DNA from: Sphingobacteriaceae bacterium
GTDB taxonomy: Bacteria; Bacteroidota; Bacteroidia; B-17B0; Aurantibacillaceae
Assembly (NCBI GenBank): GCA_023251775.1
Contig: JAHEYC010000019.1
Span: 1-46,667, forward strand
Direction: 5' to 3'
Length of the DNA stretch: 46,667 bases
The first letter of the stretch is position 1; the number at the start of each line of letters is the position of its first letter. The notes under the pieces were generated by a model. That model searched no databases. It saw only the letters and a program-made list of their open reading frames with translations, and was not told the DNA's origin. Below, piece after piece: positions 40,497-46,667 of the stretch. A program made the position numbers and the translations under genes.

Positions 40497-41693
40497 CTAT
40501 TCGTCCTTGAAGAAACTTAATTTCTTCATGTCAATGATCTGAATATCCTTATAATAAAAATGCAAGATCTGCTCGTAGCTATACCCTTGTTTGCTCATGC
40601 GCATGGCGCCTTCCTGACACATCCCTAAACCATGACCATAACCTCTGCCCATAAAAAGAACAGAATCGTTATTCAACGGTTTTATACTAAAGAAAGTTGA
40701 TTTCAATTGAAGATCCTGACGAACAAATTTCAAGGGAACTTTTATATTACTTGCTTCCAAATAGGTTTTGCGTTCATTTTGTTTAAAATTCAAAGCAATA
40801 TCGCGTGCTAATGGATCGGTAGTTGGATAACCATGTTTTAATCTCAGGTACGTAAGCCAATCTTCCGTAAGCATTTTTCGTTGCCAATTAGAATTTGGCA
40901 TTTTTACACTAAAACTATCTGTTACACTTTTTAAATATGTGGTTTTTGCACCCCATACATCTTCACTGTTGGCTGTTTGTCCGCCACTATTACTATGAAA
41001 TGCCGCAATGATCAAATTTAATCCATCATCAACTACTACTTGTCCTTTTGTAGCTTCCACAGCGGTTGTGATACTTGCGTCTCTTGGTTTACCGTAATAC
41101 ACTTGGCAATGCACTTGATCGCATAAACTAAAACCTTCCAATACATGTTTGTTGATGTGTGCTAAAGCAAAAGTTCTTGCTAACACTGCTTGCACTTTAT
41201 AAAATTCCTGATTAGAACGACTGCCGGCCTCTGCCTCGGTAACTCCTGCAACATATCTGTCAACTTCAACATCATTAATTATTTTAATGGTGCTCTCAAA
41301 TGTAGAGAAGATCATATTTTGCGGATAAACGCGCGGTTTACGATCGGGATTGATGAGTTTTATTTTTAATTCGGCTGCAGGATTATTTTCGGCAATGAAC
41401 TTAATGTATTTATAGATCCCTATTTTTTTATCGGAAGAAATAACTTCAATGCTATCATTTTTATAAATAAGTTTGTAGGCCAACTCACCCGCGCTTTCCG
41501 AAATAAAATTTCCATCGGCAATTACTTTATACGTTCCTGTGTTTATGGAAATATTTGCTGAAAGAACTTTTAGATGCGTATACATCCTAACCATGATAGT
41601 TTCGGTTGGAATAAAGAAAGAACTGCACAGCAATGACCAGAATATGATCAGTTCTAAAAATAAAAATCGTTTATATAATTTTTTTAGTTTCAA
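40497..41693 (-). CDS. SpoIID/LytB-domain exported protein
   Basis: A 398-residue protein with an N-terminal membrane anchor or signal (FLFLELIIFWSLLCSSFFI). The SpoIID domain follows with VAGVTEAEAGSRSNQEFYKVQAVLARTFAL, HSNSGGQT and the C-terminal GRGYGHGLGMCQEGAMRM. In Bacillus SpoIID is a lytic transglycosylase that acts on peptidoglycan lacking stem peptides; in Gram-negatives the role is similar, by inference. The Glu of EAEAG is the catalytic candidate. It overlaps lpxB by four bases. Confidence 0.9.
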   Translation of the reverse strand: MKLKKLYKRFLFLELIIFWSLLCSSFFIPTETIMVRMYTHLKVLSANISINTGTYKVIADGNFISESAGELAYKLIYKNDSIEVISSDKKIGIYKYIKFIAENNPAAELKIKLINPDRKPRVYPQNMIFSTFESTIKIINDVEVDRYVAGVTEAEAGSRSNQEFYKVQAVLARTFALAHINKHVLEGFSLCDQVHCQVYYGKPRDASITTAVEATKGQVVVDDGLNLIIAAFHSNSGGQTANSEDVWGAKTTYLKSVTDSFSVKMPNSNWQRKMLTEDWLTYLRLKHGYPTTDPLARDIALNFKQNERKTYLEASNIKVPLKFVRQDLQLKSTFFSIKPLNNDSVLFMGRGYGHGLGMCQEGAMRMSKQGYSYEQILHFYYKDIQIIDMKKLSFFKDE

Positions 41694-42817
41694 TTCAGTT
41701 TCAAATAATTAAATAATTGCTCGGCCATTCGTTTTGATGCTCCAACTCCTCCTAGTTTATCATATAACGAAGCATAATCCTTTAAAATATCCTCACGATG
41801 TTGTTTATTGTTCAAAATCAGATCAAGTTCCGTTTTAATATTCTCCGAAGTAAGATCAGCTTGCACCAATTCTTTTACGGCGGGTTTATCCAAAATTAAA
41901 TTTACTAGTGAAATGTATTTGATATCCACTAACTGTTTTGCAATGGCAAATGATAGTCCGCCTGCTTTGTAGCAAACAACTTGCGGTAAATTGTATAATG
42001 CGCTTTCCAAAGTTGAAGTTCCCGATTTAATGATCCCAGCAATGGCGTAACTCATTAGTTCATATGTTTGATCGAATACCACACGAATATCTTTTTGTTC
42101 AAGTCCTTTATAATAATCCTTTGATAAATTATTGGAAGCGCCGATCACAAATTGATATCCGTTAAAACTTTCCTTCACATTCAACATTATTTGCATCATG
42201 CGCTCTATCTCTTGCTTTCTGCTTCCTGGTAAAACGGCAATAATTGGTTTTTCGGAGAGCTTATTACTACTAACAAATGTTTCCTTACTCACAAGACTTT
42301 TCTTTTTCTCTTCAATGGCATCTAACAAAGGGTGACCAACAAAATCAACATCGATGTTATGTTTGGCATAAAATGCTTTTTCGAATGGAAGGATCACAAA
42401 TAATTTTTTGGTATACTTTTTAATGATCTCTACCCTATTCTCTTTCCATGCCCAAACTGTTGGCGAAATATAATAGTAAACCTTGATGTTATGTTCAAAT
42501 GCCCATTTTGCCATGCGCAAATTAAATCCGGGATAATCTACCAATACCAATGCATCGGGTTTGAATTCTAAAATAGAATCTTTTACTTTTTTAAAATTTG
42601 CTTTAATGGTCCTGATATTTTTTAATACATCAACAAATCCCATAAAAGCCATTTCAGAGATATGGATCACAGGTTTTGTTTTACATACAGTTTCCATTAA
42701 TGGTCCGCCCGTGAACTCAACCTTCAAACCATTATCCAAACGTTGCAACTCCTTTATGCAATTAGATGCATGAAGATCGCCACTTGGTTCGCCCGCTATA
42801 AAAAATAGTTTCCTCAT
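41690..42817 (-). CDS. lpxB: Lipid-A-disaccharide synthase
   Basis: A 375-residue peripheral membrane glycosyltransferase (GT19). Motifs are FIAGEPSGDLHASNCIKEL at the start, GFVDVL, VDYPGFNLRMAKWA, YYISPTVWAWKENRV, FVGHPLLD, LPGSRKQEIERM and IKSGTSTLESALYNLPQVV. It joins UDP-diacylglucosamine with lipid X to form the lipid A disaccharide. Length matches the family. It sits between a small membrane protein (no gap) and the SpoIID-like gene (overlap of four). Confidence 0.96.
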   Translation of the reverse strand: MRKLFFIAGEPSGDLHASNCIKELQRLDNGLKVEFTGGPLMETVCKTKPVIHISEMAFMGFVDVLKNIRTIKANFKKVKDSILEFKPDALVLVDYPGFNLRMAKWAFEHNIKVYYYISPTVWAWKENRVEIIKKYTKKLFVILPFEKAFYAKHNIDVDFVGHPLLDAIEEKKKSLVSKETFVSSNKLSEKPIIAVLPGSRKQEIERMMQIMLNVKESFNGYQFVIGASNNLSKDYYKGLEQKDIRVVFDQTYELMSYAIAGIIKSGTSTLESALYNLPQVVCYKAGGLSFAIAKQLVDIKYISLVNLILDKPAVKELVQADLTSENIKTELDLILNNKQHREDILKDYASLYDKLGGVGASKRMAEQLFNYLKLN

Positions 42818-43114
42818 TTAAAAAAAGGTCAAGTAGCCTAATATTAATGCGTACACCATTACACTCCAAATAATTCCTTTGGCATAATTCACCATTCGCT
42901 TATTCATTCCTAAATAAAAAAATAAAAGATCAATGCCGCAGCAGATCTTAAATACATTCACCATCATTTCTTGATTGATCAAATAACGAACATCATCTTT
43001 AGGGATCTCTAAGTTGCGCTGAAAGAAGATCCAATAAATTCCCCACACTAACCACGGAGCCGTTAAGCCGGTTAGCAATCCTATCCACATTTTATTTAAT
43101 TTGCTAAATTCCAT
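42818..43114 (-). CDS. Small membrane protein between surE and lpxB
   Basis: A 98-residue protein with about three helices (MWIGLLTGLTAPWLVWGIYWIFF, FKICCGIDLLFFYLG and GIIWSVMVYALILGYLTFF). No family name is recognised. It adjoins surE and lpxB with no intergenic base on either side, so all three are co-translated. A role in lipid A synthesis or membrane placement of LpxB is guesswork from position. Confidence 0.82.
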   Translation of the reverse strand: MEFSKLNKMWIGLLTGLTAPWLVWGIYWIFFQRNLEIPKDDVRYLINQEMMVNVFKICCGIDLLFFYLGMNKRMVNYAKGIIWSVMVYALILGYLTFF

Positions 43115-43882
43115 TTAAAATGTTTTTTTTATTTCATTTAAATACGAGTGGGCTGTAAGATCGGCTTGCGTTGGTACAACCGAGATGTATCCATTTGCCA
43201 ATGCCCACTCATCTGTATCATTTGCTTCCGGTTCAAAATTAACGAACTCTCCTGTTAACCAATAATAACTTCTTCCGTAAGGATCTTTACGTTCATCAAA
43301 GCGTTCTACCCAATTTGCTTTTGCTTGTCGCACAAATTTTATTCCCTTGATATCATCTTCGCGCAATTTTGGAATATTTACATTGTAACAAACTCCCTTC
43401 GGCATTTTTTTAGTGAGCGCATGTTCTATCAATTGTTTTATGAATTTTGTTGAAGCATTAAAATCTGCTTCCAAAGCATAATCGCATAAGCTAAATCCCA
43501 TACTTGGTGCTCCTTCCAATGCACCTTCAATTGCGGCACTCATGGTTCCGCTATAAATAACATTAATGGAACTATTACTTCCGTGATTGATGCCACTTAA
43601 AACAAGATCGGGACGTTTTTTTAAAATGTTATTTACCGCCATCTTTACGCAATCAACCGGTGTTCCTGTACAAGCAAATTCGGTATGCGCCTGATGAAAA
43701 TTTGTTTTCTCTAATCGCAATGTTGAATTTATGGTGATGGCATGACCCATTCCGCTTTGCGGTTTATCGGGCGCAACAACTACAACATCACCAAAGGTTT
43801 TGGCAATAGAAACCAAATGTTTTATTCCGGGCGAAAAAACGCCATCGTCGTTAGTAACTAGTATAACGGGCTTTGTACTCAT
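43115..43882 (-). CDS. surE: 5'/3'-nucleotidase SurE
   Basis: A 255-residue metal-dependent phosphatase. It has VTNDDGVFSPGI (metal ligands Asp12, Asp13), VVAPDKPQSGMGHAIT, ACTGTPVDCVKMAV, LVLSGINHGSN, YSGTMSAAIEGALEG and VNIPK. It removes phosphate from 3'- and 5'-nucleotides and helps survival in stationary phase. It is the first gene of the surE, small membrane protein, lpxB, spoIID-like, VOC operon. Confidence 0.95.
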   Translation of the reverse strand: MSTKPVILVTNDDGVFSPGIKHLVSIAKTFGDVVVVAPDKPQSGMGHAITINSTLRLEKTNFHQAHTEFACTGTPVDCVKMAVNNILKKRPDLVLSGINHGSNSSINVIYSGTMSAAIEGALEGAPSMGFSLCDYALEADFNASTKFIKQLIEHALTKKMPKGVCYNVNIPKLREDDIKGIKFVRQAKANWVERFDERKDPYGRSYYWLTGEFVNFEPEANDTDEWALANGYISVVPTQADLTAHSYLNEIKKTF

Positions 43883-44011
43883 AAATATCCTCTAAATGTA
43901 CCTGAATAAATAACGCAACCTCAAGGCCTTAGCATATACTTTTTAGACCTCTTTTGTTAATTTTTAAGCATATTTAAGAGCGCTTTGGCGGCCTTTTACC
44001 GTTTTATAATG

Positions 44012-44019
44012 TAATTTTG
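44012..44019 (+). promoter_or_regulatory. -7 box of the zinc metallopeptidase gene
   Basis: TAATTTTG matches TAnnTTTG and lies 55 bases before ATG 44075. A TTTG at 43984-43987 is 24 bases upstream, a longer spacer than the 20 bases seen at two other promoters here, so the -33 assignment is weak. Two tacttggta words lie in the leader. Confidence 0.45.
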
Positions 44020-44074
44020 TCAGCAAATTGTACTTGGTACTCCTTTTGATACTTGGTATTTAAAACATAACACT

Positions 44075-44779
44075 ATGATGATGTATGATATGGGCTTAAT
44101 GGTGATCACAGGCGTTTTTATGCTTATTGGATTATTGGTTAGCTCTCGTTTAAAATCAAAATTTGCGAAATATTCGCAAGAACGCTTAACAAAAGGCATA
44201 AGCGGAAAAGAAGTTGCCGAGAAAATGCTAAAAGATAATGGCATTTACGATGTAAAAGTTGTGAGTGTACAAGGGCAATTGACCGATCACTACAACCCTG
44301 CCGACAAAACGGTGAATTTAAGTCATGATGTTTATAATGGACGTCACGTTGCTGCGGCTGCGGTTGCTGCTCACGAGTGCGGGCACGCCGTGCAACATGC
44401 TACAGCGTATGCATGGTTAACCATGCGAAGCAAAATGGTTCCTGCAACTCAAATAGCATCAACCATGATGGGATTTATTTCGATGGCACTTTTGTTTGGA
44501 TTTTATTTTATTCCAAGCATGGGAAATACATTAATGCTTGTGTTTATTATTCTCCAATCGGTAATTACGTTGTTCACTATTGTTACATTACCTGTTGAGA
44601 TCGACGCCAGTAAAAGAGCTATAGTTTGGTTAGACAGCGCGGGAATTACCTATGGTTCGGAACATGAAGATGCAAAAGACGCTTTAACTTGGGCTGCTTA
44701 CACGTATATTGTGGCTGCCTTAGGAGCAATTGCATCGTTACTTTATATGATCTTGAGATATACGGGAAGTAGGGATTAG
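44075..44779 (+). CDS. Membrane zinc metallopeptidase (YugP family)
   Basis: A 234-residue protein with a first membrane helix at about 6-23, a cytoplasmic segment, HECGH (His100, Glu101, His104) in a VAAHECGHAVQHATAYAW context, and two or three further helices. TVNLSHDVYNGRHVAAAAVAAHE is the family core. It should be a membrane-bound peptidase acting on unfolded or membrane substrates, like HtpX. The start is the first of three Mets. It is a single gene followed by a terminator. Confidence 0.92.
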   Translation: MMMYDMGLMVITGVFMLIGLLVSSRLKSKFAKYSQERLTKGISGKEVAEKMLKDNGIYDVKVVSVQGQLTDHYNPADKTVNLSHDVYNGRHVAAAAVAAHECGHAVQHATAYAWLTMRSKMVPATQIASTMMGFISMALLFGFYFIPSMGNTLMLVFIILQSVITLFTIVTLPVEIDASKRAIVWLDSAGITYGSEHEDAKDALTWAAYTYIVAALGAIASLLYMILRYTGSRD

Positions 44780-44811
44780 TTCTCAGTAGGCAGTGCTCAA
44801 ACACGGTTATT

Positions 44812-44844
44812 AAAAAAAGCAGGAGTTATTTTCCTGCTTTTTTT
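44812..44844. terminator. Bidirectional terminator
   Basis: aaaaaaagcagga (44812-44824) pairs with tcctgcttttttt (44832-44844), giving a 13-bp stem with T runs on both strands. It ends the metallopeptidase transcript. The minus-strand gene from 45065 has its stop codon inside the loop. Confidence 0.88.
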
Positions 44845-45065
44845 GTTTTGCCTGTAGACTCGTTCTTGTGGTCTAGATATTGTTGATGTTTTTTACTTTG
44901 TGTTCTACGAACATAGTAAACTACGCACGATAATATAGCAAAGGCAAAAAAGAAAAGCGCACTGTCATTATCTTTTTGCGTTAAAAAGAAGATGCAACCT
45001 AATATACCTAGTACAGCTCCTCCAAGCCATAGTTTCTCTAATATTTTAAATAAATTTTGATCCAT
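44826..45065 (-). CDS. Small two-helix membrane protein
   Basis: A 79-residue protein with two helices (GGAVLGILGCIFFLT and ALFFFAFAILSCVVYYV) and a basic, hydrophilic C-terminal tail. No family is recognised. It starts one base after lptC, so it is co-translated with it. Its stop lies within the terminator stem-loop, leaving essentially no 3' tail. Confidence 0.8.
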   Translation of the reverse strand: MDQNLFKILEKLWLGGAVLGILGCIFFLTQKDNDSALFFFAFAILSCVVYYVRRTQSKKHQQYLDHKNESTGKTKKAGK

Positions 45066-45066
45066 A

Positions 45067-45627
45067 TTATAATTCGTCGTTTTGTAATTGCACTGTTGCG
45101 GTTACTGTTTTTATTGAATATCTCGAAAAATCCTCATTACTCTCTAAACCTTTGCCACTAATGATCTGGGTTGCTGTGGTGATCTTAACAAATTCTTTAG
45201 TGTAAATACGTTTATTAGCTTCGTCCCAGGTTAATTTTTCTGTTTCCAATTTTTCGCCTTTATTATTTACTACCTCAACGGCGTAACGTGCTTCCATTCG
45301 TTTTGAAAGTTGGTAACGTATGGCATAATTTGCTTTTAAGGTGCTTGATACTTTTTCTTCATCGTCAAAAAAAGTAACGTTAACGCCATTTGTTAGGATC
45401 GTAAATGGCTCTGAAACATTTTTTTCGAATTGAATAAGCCGATTTGCTTTTATAACCACTTTTAATTGTGCGCTGTCGGTGTAGATCATCGATACGGTGT
45501 CGGCTGTTTGCGAAGGACTTAATTTATTCCTTGGGAGCGACATTACATCTTTAAGATCGTTGGTGCAGGAAAATGCAACTAAAGTAAGAGCGGAATAAAT
45601 AATAATATGTTTTCCTTTGATCTTCAA
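45067..45627 (-). CDS. lptC: LPS export periplasmic protein LptC
   Basis: A 186-residue protein with an N-terminal lipoprotein-like signal (IIIYSALTLVAFSC). The LptC beta-jellyroll contains VSMIYTDSAQLKVVIKANRLIQFEKN, VTFFDDEEKVSSTLKANYAIRY and LTWDEANKRIYTKEFVKITTATQIISGKGLESNEDFSRY, a clear LptC ending. It passes LPS from LptBFG to LptA in the periplasm. The lipoprotein-type anchor differs from the E. coli membrane helix but is common in Bacteroidota. It starts two bases after the outer-membrane protein gene. Confidence 0.9.
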   Translation of the reverse strand: MKIKGKHIIIYSALTLVAFSCTNDLKDVMSLPRNKLSPSQTADTVSMIYTDSAQLKVVIKANRLIQFEKNVSEPFTILTNGVNVTFFDDEEKVSSTLKANYAIRYQLSKRMEARYAVEVVNNKGEKLETEKLTWDEANKRIYTKEFVKITTATQIISGKGLESNEDFSRYSIKTVTATVQLQNDEL

Positions 45628-45629
45628 TA

Positions 45630-46667
45630 CTAATCATATTTGAATTTACGGAACCAAAGATCCTCGAAGTAAGTTGAGTTGAATGTAAAACCAAAATTAA
45701 TGCGAATAAAATTCTCCTTAATAAGATCATTACTTGTAGTACCTGTTACACCATATTGCACGCCAATGTTCACTAATCCTGTTCCTGTTCTAATTCCAAC
45801 CGGCAAACTTAATCCCGCAGTTACACCATAGGTTTTAATGAGTGTTTGGTTTATATCAAGATATCCTGAATTATAAAATGCTCCCGCTCTATATTGCGTG
45901 CGTTTAAAATAAGTTCCTCTTCCCAAAACATATTTATCGGGCACATAATTAAAACCGATGGATGTGCGCATATTATTTTTAAGTGTGTTGGTATAATCAA
46001 ACATTTTAAACTTGCTCCAATCGGTGATGGCATAATCTACTACCAAATTAAATTTCTCACCTTTTTTAAATCCAATACCAAAACCTTGTTCTAAAGGCAA
46101 AGTGATCTTTCCCGTTTGATCAATGAGTTTAAGGACCGTATCTTTTGGTACAATGGAGGTTCTATTTAAAAAATAATTATACGATATAAGATCGTACTTT
46201 GCTTTAATCGTATTGTTAAGTGCCATATAATATCCAAACGTGATCTTCACTTTTTCGCTTAGTGCTCTTTTACGGCGACCCGCGACCACATTACCAGTAT
46301 CTCTCTTCACCTTTACGCTATCAATTGTAAATGCAGTTTGAATACCAAAGTTGCCGGTAAAATCATTGATGCGAACTGTTTTTTCGCGAATGGTGTTGAA
46401 GTATGTTTGGGAATTAGGATAACGCACATCGGCATAATTAAGCGTGGAGCCAAACATATAATTTACATTTGTACCAATACTAAAATCGCTGGCGATCTCG
46501 CTCCAAAATTCTTTGAATTTATATGACCGCATTGAAATGTTGTACGCAGGATCCAATTCTTTTTTTGCTTGCTTTTTTCTGAATTTCATGAGGCGTTCTT
46601 TAAAAGGCATGGTCCCATATCCCAAGAACACTTTATTAAAACCGCCTTCGCCATTGTATTTGTAGGT
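45630..46667 (-). CDS. Outer-membrane beta-barrel protein (3' part; 5' end lies beyond the right edge)
   Basis: The frame runs open to the window edge, and the segment TYKYNGEGGFNKVFLGYG precedes the first internal start, so the N-terminus is missing. At least 345 residues remain. The body has many alternating strands (TNVNYMFGSTLNYADVRYP, KITFGYYMALNNTIKAKYDL, LVVDYAITDWSKFKMFDY, GVTAGLSLPVGIRTGTGLVNIGVQYG) and resembles FadL/OmpP1-type barrels of Bacteroidota. It sits two bases before lptC, as often seen for this family from memory. Its substrate is unknown. Confidence 0.8.
   Translation of the reverse strand, partial: TYKYNGEGGFNKVFLGYGTMPFKERLMKFRKKQAKKELDPAYNISMRSYKFKEFWSEIASDFSIGTNVNYMFGSTLNYADVRYPNSQTYFNTIREKTVRINDFTGNFGIQTAFTIDSVKVKRDTGNVVAGRRKRALSEKVKITFGYYMALNNTIKAKYDLISYNYFLNRTSIVPKDTVLKLIDQTGKITLPLEQGFGIGFKKGEKFNLVVDYAITDWSKFKMFDYTNTLKNNMRTSIGFNYVPDKYVLGRGTYFKRTQYRAGAFYNSGYLDINQTLIKTYGVTAGLSLPVGIRTGTGLVNIGVQYGVTGTTSNDLIKENFIRINFGFTFNSTYFEDLWFRKFKYD

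Overview
The window looks like the chromosome of a member of the Bacteroidota, probably near the Flavobacteriales or Sphingobacteriales. The DNA is AT-rich. It encodes a type IX secretion (T9SS) sorting tail, a CHU_C (gliding-motility type) C-terminal domain, a DUF3078 protein, a PorT-like barrel, and a LytTR regulator next to a propeller/Y_Y_Y sensor kinase. Several promoters match the Bacteroidota sigma pattern TTTG-N20-TAnnTTTG. Menaquinone appears to be made by the futalosine route (mqnE). I see no tRNA, rRNA, CRISPR array, prophage or intact transposase.

Layout. 1-10.7 kb: 5' part of an exported protein with exact 48-residue repeats, a CPA1 Na+/H+ antiporter, a DPP IV-type peptidase coupled to a sirtuin, a LytTR regulator/kinase pair, a secreted CHU_C protein and a small exported protein. 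10.7-17.1 kb: a toxin-antitoxin locus whose toxin is frameshifted, a rhomboid protease, a PLP aminotransferase coupled to a lipoprotein, an SF2 helicase coupled to a small membrane protein, and an EEP-family hydrolase. 17.1-26.4 kb: a structured intergenic element, two small envelope proteins, mqnE, two envelope proteins, ubiX, REP-like palindromes, a GNAT, a DEDDh exonuclease/GIY-YIG fusion and a T9SS cargo protein. 26.5-27 kb: a histone-H1-like/SWIB protein.

27-40.1 kb is the most distinctive part. A tightly packed minus-strand run (mlaE-mlaF-mlaD, LOG-type hydrolase, iron permease-like protein, ATP-cone/Mrr nuclease, beta-CASP nuclease) lies beside stress genes (Hsp20, tandem UspA, DoxX, small proteins, TerB-like, eRF1-like). 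With them sits a two-component system whose response regulator is fused to a Crp/Fnr-type cNMP and HTH module. Between these genes I found four dyads of the form TGAy-N4-rTCA. At three promoters (hsp20, doxX, terB-like) the dyad centre lies exactly 58.5 bp upstream of the last base of a TAnnTTTG-type -7 box. At the divergent kinase/regulator promoter it lies 36.5 bp upstream, two helical turns closer. All four promoters lack the TTTG -33 element that two constitutive-looking promoters in this window carry. This pattern predicts a local, autoregulated dormancy- or redox-stress regulon run by the receiver-Crp protein, comparable in content to the mycobacterial DosR regulon but built on a different regulator.

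40.1-46.7 kb is housekeeping envelope biology: surE, a small membrane protein, lpxB, a SpoIID-like protein and a VOC protein in one tight operon, then a zinc metallopeptidase, lptC and a partial outer-membrane barrel.
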